A model generated the notes under the pieces. It saw nothing but the letters and a program-made list of their open reading frames with translations, ran no database searches and was not told the DNA's origin. Below, piece by piece: positions 6,518 to 13,571 of a stretch of DNA of 14,738 nt. Both the position numbers and the translations under genes were made by a program. The DNA lies in assembly GCA_009774465.1 (NCBI GenBank), contig VSNT01000099.1, positions 1-14,738 on the forward strand, written 5' to 3'. The stretch comes from Lachnospiraceae bacterium. GTDB taxonomy: Bacteria > Bacillota_A > Clostridia > Lachnospirales > Lachnospiraceae. Within the stretch, counting starts at the first letter, position 1. Each line of letters starts with the position of its first letter.

Positions 6518-7840
6518 TTATACATCTTCGTCCCTTGAAAGGACACATACATATTTATCTAATTCTTCACTAAAAAATAATTGATCAGACAACCCCTTTT
6601 TTTGTAAAAAACTTCTCACCTGTTTTCGGTTTTCTACATTTAGCGCCAAATAAATGCCATAGCTTTTCAAATCGTTTTCCAACTCCTCTACAGCATAAAT
6701 TTGATGTCCCATCAATTTATTCTCAAATGCCTTTTTTTGTGAAACGCAAAATCCCTCATAGGAAATATTTTCTGCATTAAAAACTTTTGCATATCTTTTA
6801 GCATTCAGTCCTGCACCATAGATTAAAATCTTCGGATATTTTTTCAAAAATGCGCTCAATTCTGCCAGTCCATTTTGATGACGCTTTTCTATCCACTTTT
6901 TCATTTCCAATTCTGCCTGCCCGACTGTCATAAACGCAATTTTTTTTAACTGTTCTATCGGCACATCACAGATTTGTGGAAGCTGTTCTTCATATTGAAT
7001 ATAGATTTTTTCATTATACACACCGTCTATTCTCTTCTGTAAAAATGCGCTTTCATCTTCTAAAACAGAATATTTTCCTAATTTACGAATCACCTCGTCT
7101 TTATCTGTATAACAATCTGGTAAAGAATTTATAATTTTAATCCATCCATCAGCTAATACCTTAAATGTATCCTTATACCACCCACTTCGTTTCTTCATCT
7201 TTGATGTATAAGAATAATACCCGCTTATATGCTTTGCGCGGAATCGTGGCAACTCTAAAAACCTGTTAAAATAGAAACAAACATGAGGGTAACTTAAAAA
7301 TTCATCTCTCAAAAAATTTTTTTCATATTTTTCCCAACATACGTCTTTCAATATTGTATTGGAATTGAGAATAAGTGCTCCACACAATGTTGTATGCCAT
7401 GCGCAATCTCTAAAATACTCGTTGCAATTTTCATATTCTCTACACCCTATCCCTTCCGAATCCATTGCATTAATATGTATCACATCATATTTCAGGGAAA
7501 TTTGAGGAAGTAATATATCCAATGCCTTTATTGGATACCTGATGCCATCACCACATGCCCAAACAAAATCATATTCTCTTTTTAATCCTTTTTTTTGTAA
7601 AATTTGATATATTTTAGCTCCGGCATGTACTTCTTCCGGCATACGAATATAATATAAGTGCTCTGTTTGAGATTGAAAATTTTTAACTATTAATTCCGTC
7701 TCATTATCTGAGCTGGAATCATATATATATATATCAATCCCACGTTCTATATAGCCCAACATGAACTGTTCCAAAAACTCAGCTATCATATCAGGATGTT
7801 TATATGTGGGAATACAAAATGCAATCTTGAAATCTGACAT
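6518..7840 (-). CDS. GT2-like glycosyltransferase with C-terminal Rossmann-like module
   Basis: This 440-residue protein opens with FCIPTYKHP (8-16), the usual first strand of GT-A family 2 enzymes. DSSSDN (41-46) stands where many GT2 enzymes have DDGS, and CGDG (96-99) fills the DXD metal position, so the donor site is divergent. Residues about 100-320 are a middle region I do not recognise. From about 336 a Rossmann-like unit begins with ILIYGAGLNAKRYA (338-351) and runs almost to the end. The start is ATG 7840, with AAGGTG (7847-7852) 6 bases upstream; a GTG at 7849 would overlap that site. The gene is very AT-rich and contains an (AT)7 run and an A8 run in the coding strand. No membrane segment is apparent. 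Donor and acceptor are unknown. Confidence 0.75.
   Translation of the reverse strand: MSDFKIAFCIPTYKHPDMIAEFLEQFMLGYIERGIDIYIYDSSSDNETELIVKNFQSQTEHLYYIRMPEEVHAGAKIYQILQKKGLKREYDFVWACGDGIRYPIKALDILLPQISLKYDVIHINAMDSEGIGCREYENCNEYFRDCAWHTTLCGALILNSNTILKDVCWEKYEKNFLRDEFLSYPHVCFYFNRFLELPRFRAKHISGYYSYTSKMKKRSGWYKDTFKVLADGWIKIINSLPDCYTDKDEVIRKLGKYSVLEDESAFLQKRIDGVYNEKIYIQYEEQLPQICDVPIEQLKKIAFMTVGQAELEMKKWIEKRHQNGLAELSAFLKKYPKILIYGAGLNAKRYAKVFNAENISYEGFCVSQKKAFENKLMGHQIYAVEELENDLKSYGIYLALNVENRKQVRSFLQKKGLSDQLFFSEELDKYVCVLSRDEDV
7721..7734. repeat. (AT)7 dinucleotide tract inside a glycosyltransferase gene
   Basis: Seven AT units encode the IYIY stretch just before DSSSDN in the N-terminal part of the GT2-like enzyme. 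Loss or gain of one unit would shift the frame, so it could act as a slippage site. The tract is short and the gene is AT-rich, so it may have no function. Confidence 0.6.
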
Positions 7841-7872
7841 GCTTTTCACCTTTATCGTTTATATTGTCCGAT

Positions 7873-8805
7873 TTATCTTTCAATTCGATATTTCTTTTTC
7901 ATATGTAATAGACTTAGAATATCAAAAGTAAAGCTGTTCTTACCATTTGATACATTACTATTAACCGGCTCCCAAAATTCTGTCTGCTCTGGAAGCAAAC
8001 TCAACTCATAGATATTATCTATATCTTTCCATCGGCTGTTATTCCCCTGATATGGTACGAAGCATACTTTATTAGGATAATCATTTAATTTCAAAAATTG
8101 CTCTACTACATCACTTTCCTCCGTATATATACTGACAAATATATTATTAAAGTTAACTTTCTTGCAGCGCCTTTCCCATTTTTCTAATGCGCCTTCTATT
8201 GTTTTGTCATGATTAAAATAAATTTCCACATCCTTTACTGCCATTACCGGATAAGTTAATCCACTATGTACATCCACCGTCCACCTTATCAATTGTGGCG
8301 GGGCCGAAAGATATCCTTTCAAATCTGACAACATTCTTAACAGCCCTTTGTCACTTAAAGCCAAATTTTTAAAAGGCGAGCGGCACTCTAACCCTAATGT
8401 ATGATACAAGACTCCTCCATGACAATTATTACAAACAATACTTATATCGCTTTCCAATATGTCGATATAATCTTTCCAGTTAAAATAAGGAATATCCAGC
8501 ACTCTACAAGGTATAATTCTTTTTCTTTCAATTCCCAAATTCACTATATCAGTTGAAATGTCCGAAAAATAATTTTCATGCATTACTACAATGTAATCAA
8601 AGTCTGCATTTTTTAAGTAATTCTTATGTATCACCGGCCAACCATCTATTGTCTTCACATTCGGCAAAGCGTTTGCTGTAATTGCAACTATTTGAATCTC
8701 CCTATTTACCTCTGCATATTTTAGTACATTCACATGCCTGTTATAGTCTGTTCCACTCCCCCATATTACAATTTTATATGGTCTTCCATAACTTTCACTA
8801 CTCAT
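7873..8805 (-). CDS. DUF1919 family protein with N-terminal Rossmann-like module
   Basis: Two parts are visible in 310 residues. Residues about 9-110 form a Rossmann-like unit (YKIVIWGSG at 10-18, then IVAITAN) in which the second half of the glycine loop is lost. Residues about 115-300 match DUF1919, recognised from ISIVCNNCHGGVLYHTLGL (121-139) and SPFKNLAL (143-150). DUF1919 proteins recur in capsule and exopolysaccharide loci of Firmicutes, but I know of no settled activity. The conserved C125, N126, N127 and C128, with H129 and H135, look like a possible active site or metal site; that is inference. The start has AAAGGGA 6 bases upstream. It lies between two GT2 genes, 18 and 32 bases away, which points to glycan transfer or decoration. 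It is predicted to be soluble. Confidence 0.75.
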   Translation of the reverse strand: MSSESYGRPYKIVIWGSGTDYNRHVNVLKYAEVNREIQIVAITANALPNVKTIDGWPVIHKNYLKNADFDYIVVMHENYFSDISTDIVNLGIERKRIIPCRVLDIPYFNWKDYIDILESDISIVCNNCHGGVLYHTLGLECRSPFKNLALSDKGLLRMLSDLKGYLSAPPQLIRWTVDVHSGLTYPVMAVKDVEIYFNHDKTIEGALEKWERRCKKVNFNNIFVSIYTEESDVVEQFLKLNDYPNKVCFVPYQGNNSRWKDIDNIYELSLLPEQTEFWEPVNSNVSNGKNSFTFDILSLLHMKKKYRIER

Positions 8806-8823
8806 AGTTTTCCCTTTAACCTT

Positions 8824-10011
8824 TTAAATCTCAATATAATCAGGCAGCTTCATTTCCCCTAAAGCTTCCATACTTATAAGATCAATTTTTTCCTCCGGAA
8901 TCCCTTTCTGCACAAAATCAGCCTGAATCTTACGAGCCAGTTTCACATTTGCTATTGCAATAGCAATCACGTCAAAATCCGAATCCATCACCTGACCGGC
9001 AGGCTGCACACATAATCCCTGGCTGGCATAAACATCATATCTTAGATCAAACCAGCCTGCTGTTATAAGACTGTCATCCATCTTACAGTAATTCCATATG
9101 ATCTTTCCAAATATCCCGGCGCCATATACTGCAACCTTCATTCCCATTTTCACTTTTTCAAAGGGAAACAGTGCCATTGAATGCCTGATATTTTTGTATC
9201 CCTTTAGCAGCATTGCATGTCGGATAAAATGTTTTAACTGCTCCAGCAACTTTTCCTTCAGCGGATGGGATGAAAAAGAAGAACCCAATATCTGAAACAG
9301 CTTCTGCAGCTTTTCTTTTCCAATTTCTTCTTTTACCATAGAATCCTGGCGGACGCGGTAATGGTATAAAAGTTCATTTGAAACATACACAGATTCAGCT
9401 TTTAATAAACATGGATAAATGCAGGCGGCATCCTCCGCATAGCTTACTTCGTCCGGCACATTCATCTGCGGTTCCATTAAAAGCTCACGCTTTATCAGCT
9501 TAGACCACAAATATGTCAGAACACCATTTTCAAAGAAATTGCCATTGAACATCATAAGGCTGTAAAGCCGGAATCTTTCTTCCCCGCTCTCATACAGGCC
9601 TTCTTCTATGGTATTTTTTTTATATCCGCATTCCCTTCCGGGGCCATATTCTTCATAGCCGGCAAACGCAATAACATCTGCTGTAGAATTCATTTCCAGG
9701 AGTTTTTGATACATCCGGCTGTCAATCCAGTCATCGCCATCCACGTAAGATATGTACTTGCCCTTTGCAGCTCTTAATCCTGCTTTTCGGGCACTGACAA
9801 GTCCCCCGTTGTTTTTATGAATCACCTGTATGCGGTTGTCCTTTTGTGCATAAGTATCACAAATACCCCCTGATCGATCTGTCGAACCATCGTCAACTAA
9901 AATGATCTCCAAATCACTATAGGATTGACTGATAATGCTTTCTATACATTCTCCTATATATTCTTCAATATTAAAAACAGGAACAATCACACTGATCATC
10001 TTTATTCCCAT
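8824..10011 (-). CDS. Family 2 glycosyltransferase with C-terminal Rossmann-like module
   Basis: A canonical GT2 domain fills residues 1 to about 220: ISVIVPVFN (6-14), VDDGSTD (39-45), NNGGLVSARKAG (67-78) and the metal-binding VDGDDW (90-95). It transfers a sugar from a nucleotide donor in the cytosol. A linker rich in basic residues follows. Residues about 290-385 form a Rossmann-like unit with an intact glycine loop, VAVYGAGIFGK (293-303), then GWFDLRYD after the second strand. Two starts compete: ATG 10011 (AGGA 5 bases upstream), used here, and ATG 9999 (GGGA 6 bases upstream), which would begin directly at MISVIVPV. Sampled base composition is clearly higher in G+C than in the two genes that follow. 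No transmembrane helices are seen, so it is not a polyprenyl-linked DPM-type enzyme with membrane anchors. Confidence 0.9.
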   Translation of the reverse strand: MGIKMISVIVPVFNIEEYIGECIESIISQSYSDLEIILVDDGSTDRSGGICDTYAQKDNRIQVIHKNNGGLVSARKAGLRAAKGKYISYVDGDDWIDSRMYQKLLEMNSTADVIAFAGYEEYGPGRECGYKKNTIEEGLYESGEERFRLYSLMMFNGNFFENGVLTYLWSKLIKRELLMEPQMNVPDEVSYAEDAACIYPCLLKAESVYVSNELLYHYRVRQDSMVKEEIGKEKLQKLFQILGSSFSSHPLKEKLLEQLKHFIRHAMLLKGYKNIRHSMALFPFEKVKMGMKVAVYGAGIFGKIIWNYCKMDDSLITAGWFDLRYDVYASQGLCVQPAGQVMDSDFDVIAIAIANVKLARKIQADFVQKGIPEEKIDLISMEALGEMKLPDYIEI

Positions 10012-10023
10012 GCCTTTCCTGCT

Positions 10024-11193
10024 TTACCCCATTGCAAAATTATCGCAGTTTTTACAATTGCCCCAGTTTTCCCTGCCCTCATAAAGGCACTTGCGGACCA
10101 TCTGAAATTTAGGTCCATACCAGATATCTAAAATGCTTTCTTTATTCAGGTCGCCCAAAGTATACTTTCCGGTGGCATCATTACAGCACAGCGATATTTT
10201 CCCATCAGGGCGAACTACGATCTGTTTATAAGGAAGTATGCATCTGTCTTTTCCGTATTGGATAAGCTTTGTTCTATTGGGGGCATCCCCTCCTCTGGAA
10301 GTAAGTATTTCCTTAGGCTTCCTTAGAACAATGGTTACCTTTTTCTTAAGTTCAGGATGCTCCCTGCAGTATTCTTCTATTTCAAGACAAGGCTTAATCA
10401 GTTTCAGTTCCTGCTGATAATTATCAATAATCAGCTCATCCAGAATCTCCGTCAGGGCAATAAATTTTTCTATAGTAAACAGCGTGCCGTTTGTAAAAAG
10501 GTGCATCCGTGCATTTGGCAGGCGATTCCGTGCATATCTGTTAAACTCAATAATTCTTTCGTCCAGTAAAGGTTCGTTGTTGGAAAAAGTGGTAAACCTC
10601 CCACTATAATCTATTTCAGCAAGCTGGTTTACAATTTTCTTAAACAACTCTGTTGTCATTACTGCTTTCTGCCTTGGATCATCATTTTTGTTTACCGGAC
10701 AAAAAGAGCAGGTTCCATTACATCGGTTGATTGTTTCTACTTCAATATGATTAAAAAGCGGCTGCTTTTTCTGGAGGCTTTCAACAGCGTCATATACCGC
10801 TTTTCTCATGTACTGCATCTTCTCACTGCCTGACCATTCCTCTTCAGACAATGCTTCCTCCGTTGTGGCATAAGGATTAACAATCAACTCATCCGTTTCA
10901 AAATATCCATGCAGTTTTTCCTCTTCAAATATTTCATAGCTGGAAATTCCAAGATCCTGTAATTGATTTTCAATGCTTGCTGCATAGGTGGTTGCAATCA
11001 CAATTCTGTATTGATCAACCTGAGGCAGTATATCCTGCAGGCCTTTCACCTGCCTGCCATTTACAAGCGTTCCCTGCTTGGATTCACTGTTGTCCAGAAA
11101 AAATGCAACATTTTCCTCGCCATATTGTTTTAATGCCCTGATCCCATATAAGCCAGCGCCAAATATTACGATTTTTTTATTTTCATAATCCAT
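10024..11193 (-). CDS. Radical SAM/SPASM enzyme with N-terminal Rossmann-like module
   Basis: This 389-residue protein has three parts. Residues 5-95 are a Rossmann-like unit with KKIVIFGAGLYG (6-17) and FLDNSESKQG (32-41). Residues about 145-300 are the radical SAM barrel: C158, C162 and C165 in the CxxxCxxC motif bind the [4Fe-4S] cluster that cleaves S-adenosylmethionine, and SNNEPLL at 204-210 follows. Residues about 310-385 are a SPASM-type region with C318, C336, C337, C380 and C383 for one or more auxiliary clusters. SPASM enzymes modify peptides or oxidise or epimerise sugars and aminocyclitols; with no precursor peptide nearby and glycosyltransferases on both sides, a carbohydrate substrate is likelier. 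An oxygen-sensitive enzyme fits an anaerobic host. Start ATG has AGGAG 9 bases upstream, overlapping the stop of the preceding GT2. Confidence 0.88.
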   Translation of the reverse strand: MDYENKKIVIFGAGLYGIRALKQYGEENVAFFLDNSESKQGTLVNGRQVKGLQDILPQVDQYRIVIATTYAASIENQLQDLGISSYEIFEEEKLHGYFETDELIVNPYATTEEALSEEEWSGSEKMQYMRKAVYDAVESLQKKQPLFNHIEVETINRCNGTCSFCPVNKNDDPRQKAVMTTELFKKIVNQLAEIDYSGRFTTFSNNEPLLDERIIEFNRYARNRLPNARMHLFTNGTLFTIEKFIALTEILDELIIDNYQQELKLIKPCLEIEEYCREHPELKKKVTIVLRKPKEILTSRGGDAPNRTKLIQYGKDRCILPYKQIVVRPDGKISLCCNDATGKYTLGDLNKESILDIWYGPKFQMVRKCLYEGRENWGNCKNCDNFAMG

Positions 11194-11205
11194 CTTCTTT
11201 CACTC

Positions 11206-12459
11206 CTAGGTGATGACAGCAATTCTTAAAACAGAATTGTTGATTAAGTTTTTAATAATTGGAACAAGATGCACATTATTTGCAACAACTACTGTACAGT
11301 TTTCATGTTTTTTATATTCACTTAGCAGGGTATCGAAATTGAAAATCAGATTTCCCTGGATGTATCCACCCTGCTTATTTACATCAGCGTCACAAATTCC
11401 GATGATGTCTGCCTTCTGCTGCATCAAATCATCAATGGCAAGATGTCCAAAATTTCCGGCGCCATATACGATAACAGGTTTGCCGCCGAAATATTCCTGC
11501 CTTTGCTTCCGCTTAACATAATATTTCTTCAGCAAATCCATTCTTTCTGACACAAAACCATCGACTTTTCTTTTTCTTTCATCCTCATTAGGAAACTCCA
11601 TAAATACACTGGCCATAAAAATGTCGACTACATTTTGTTCTATGTATGCTCTTTCTTCCCCTTTGAAAAAATAATCCATTGCATCATATAATCCCGCTGC
11701 AATGCGGTATGTCCGGTCAATTGTCTGATTCGTTTCATCATCAAGAAAATTGCGGATAATTTTCCGGGGAGTATAAAGGTATCTGGCGCCTTCTGCCAGC
11801 GTCTGCATGTTCATGTATACCTGTATAAAAATACTTGACATCTTATCTGCAAACATGTCCCCATGCTCCAGCCAGCGGCTTCTTTTAAACACTACATTAG
11901 ACAGGAACCCAAACACTGCCGAATTATCCTTTACTGTCATAACCAGTTCCCGCCATTGTGCTTTATCCGTGGTATCAAACAAAGCATCACTTTCTATATC
12001 AGTTCCTAATGGATAAACCGTCTTTACAAAATGACTGCTGTAGTCAAAGGAGTCAAAGGGTGTAACCATAATATCAATATCTGCATACGCTTTTTTATCA
12101 ATAACAGATATGATCTTCTGCAATGCATCTTCTTCCGGAAGATCGTCATTTCCAACAATCCATGCATACTTTCCATGCGCAATTAAAACACTTTTTAAAA
12201 AATTGTGATCCATGCCCATATTTTGCTTATTGCGCTCAAATATGATTCCCACTGTCCGAAATTCTTCTTGAACAGCTTCAATGATTCGGGCAGGGTTTGT
12301 AGCAGAACAATCATCACTGACGCAGATTTCAACCATGTCCTCCAAGCGGCAGTTTACAATTTGTTCCGCAATTTTTTTAACCAATTGTTTAAGACGTTCA
12401 ATTCTGTTATAGTTTGGAATGCACACAGACAGCTTATATTCCTGATCTGGATTTTTCAT
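11206..12459 (-). CDS. Family 2 glycosyltransferase with C-terminal Rossmann-like module
   Basis: The N-terminal GT-A domain of this 417-residue protein shows LSVCIPNYNR (10-19), VSDDCS (47-52) in place of DDGS, NMGMDHNF (80-87), and GNDD (103-106) as the DXD-type metal site. Residues about 110-320 are an all-helical-looking region typical of longer GT2 enzymes. Residues 327-417 are a Rossmann-like unit: PVIVYGAGNFG (328-338), GICDADVNKQGG (354-365) and VVVANNV (390-396). The start overlaps the FkbM stop as ATGA (12456-12459), with GGAG upstream, so translation is coupled. Donor, acceptor and linkage cannot be read from sequence. Soluble, cytosolic. Confidence 0.88.
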   Translation of the reverse strand: MKNPDQEYKLSVCIPNYNRIERLKQLVKKIAEQIVNCRLEDMVEICVSDDCSATNPARIIEAVQEEFRTVGIIFERNKQNMGMDHNFLKSVLIAHGKYAWIVGNDDLPEEDALQKIISVIDKKAYADIDIMVTPFDSFDYSSHFVKTVYPLGTDIESDALFDTTDKAQWRELVMTVKDNSAVFGFLSNVVFKRSRWLEHGDMFADKMSSIFIQVYMNMQTLAEGARYLYTPRKIIRNFLDDETNQTIDRTYRIAAGLYDAMDYFFKGEERAYIEQNVVDIFMASVFMEFPNEDERKRKVDGFVSERMDLLKKYYVKRKQRQEYFGGKPVIVYGAGNFGHLAIDDLMQQKADIIGICDADVNKQGGYIQGNLIFNFDTLLSEYKKHENCTVVVANNVHLVPIIKNLINNSVLRIAVIT

Positions 12460-13571
12460 AAAGTCTCCTGATTTTTTCTGGCAGTTAAAACGCCTTTTCT
12501 CAATTCCGGTTTGACAATATCCAAGCCGCCTACAAACAAGTATCCCTTTGAAAGCTCTGTATGAAAGCCTTTACTGTTGAAGTACTCCAGGAATTTTTCA
12601 GCATCTTCCGTTGTGTGGTAGGTACAGGCAATTACCTGCATCTTCTGTATTGAAGAAAATGTTTCCTCCCCACCGCTGATGGCATCTGACTCAGCGCCTT
12701 CTATATCCAGTTTTACCAGCGTTACTTTCTCCTCTTTGTTAATCTGATCAATCGAGATCATGTTTTCATCATTTTTACTGCCCAGCCATTTTGGGACAAT
12801 AACCACCTTATGGCTGTATGGTTGAAAGGTGCAACCTAATGCCTCAAGCCACCTTTCGTCACCTTCAATTAAATATATTTTTTTTACCTTATCGATGATC
12901 TGCAACGAAAAAAAGCCTTCGGCTGCTCCTCCGTCTATTACAACGTCCTGACTGTTTAATCCCAGTTGCTCCATGTTGTAAGAATGAGGTGAATTTTCGT
13001 CCTGCTCTCTGCATAAATTGCAAAGATATTCTTTGGCAACAAGCTCATTTTGAATATCAGACATCAGATAAATTTTCTTTCCCTTCCAATAGGAATATAA
13101 AAGCCCCTTATCTTCGTCCCTGCAAATATCAAACATGTCGCCCGGATATTCATTTTTGACCTGTCCATTAAACATATCCAGCTCATGATTTTGCAGGTAA
13201 TTACATATATCAACTGCTGCCTGATCATGGGAATTTTTATACTTTTCAATAATCTGAGATTTAAAATTTTTAAATAGATAATTACTTGGTTTTATTAAGG
13301 ATTCATTGATCTTCAAGTCTTCAACAAGCTGCTTTTTTATCTCATCAAAATATACATCAGGTACAATGACTATATTGTATTCCGGCAGTTCGCGGGGCTG
13401 CTTAATCGGTACGCTGTAATGATTGATGATAACTTTATTTCCCCAAAGCCGACTGTCATTATCCCAGATTTCAACTACCTCAAATCCACCATATTTTTTA
13501 ATAAAATTTATTAATACTTCTTTTCTTTTGCCCGCTCCAAAAAATATGATTTTTTCATTTTCCTGATTCAT
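12456..13571 (-). CDS. FkbM-type SAM-dependent methyltransferase with N-terminal Rossmann-like module
   Basis: This 371-residue protein begins with a Rossmann-like unit (KIIFFGAGKRKEV at 7-19, EIWDNDSRLWGNKV at 34-47) that reaches about residue 100. The methyltransferase domain follows at about 190-350: VVIDGGAAEGFFSL (210-223) is the SAM-binding motif I, E236 in YLIEGDERW would hold the ribose, and LVKLDIEGAESDAI (285-298) is the FkbM signature. FkbM enzymes O-methylate sugars, lipids or macrolides; here O-methylation of a glycan residue is likely. ATG 13571 is preferred: it precedes the conserved module directly and overlaps the GT32 gene by only 17 bases, with GGAA 7 bases upstream. An ATG at 13658 would add 29 residues that look like out-of-frame reading of the upstream gene. 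Ends in an ATGA overlap with the next gene. Confidence 0.87.
   Translation of the reverse strand: MNQENEKIIFFGAGKRKEVLINFIKKYGGFEVVEIWDNDSRLWGNKVIINHYSVPIKQPRELPEYNIVIVPDVYFDEIKKQLVEDLKINESLIKPSNYLFKNFKSQIIEKYKNSHDQAAVDICNYLQNHELDMFNGQVKNEYPGDMFDICRDEDKGLLYSYWKGKKIYLMSDIQNELVAKEYLCNLCREQDENSPHSYNMEQLGLNSQDVVIDGGAAEGFFSLQIIDKVKKIYLIEGDERWLEALGCTFQPYSHKVVIVPKWLGSKNDENMISIDQINKEEKVTLVKLDIEGAESDAISGGEETFSSIQKMQVIACTYHTTEDAEKFLEYFNSKGFHTELSKGYLFVGGLDIVKPELRKGVLTARKNQETL

Noticed and set aside
6504..6548. Fifteen extra residues at the N-terminus of the NeuB-like protein
   Set aside because: They overlap the end of the upstream gene and have no family match; the AGGAGGAG site places the start at ATG 6503.
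7841..7849. GTG start at 7849 for the GT2-like gene
   Set aside because: The GTG lies inside the AAGGTG ribosome site that serves ATG 7840.
11210..11521. A 103-codon open frame on the plus strand
   Set aside because: It lies opposite the Rossmann part of a well-supported GT2 gene, has no family motifs and no convincing ribosome site. The other plus-strand frames in the window were set aside for the same reason.
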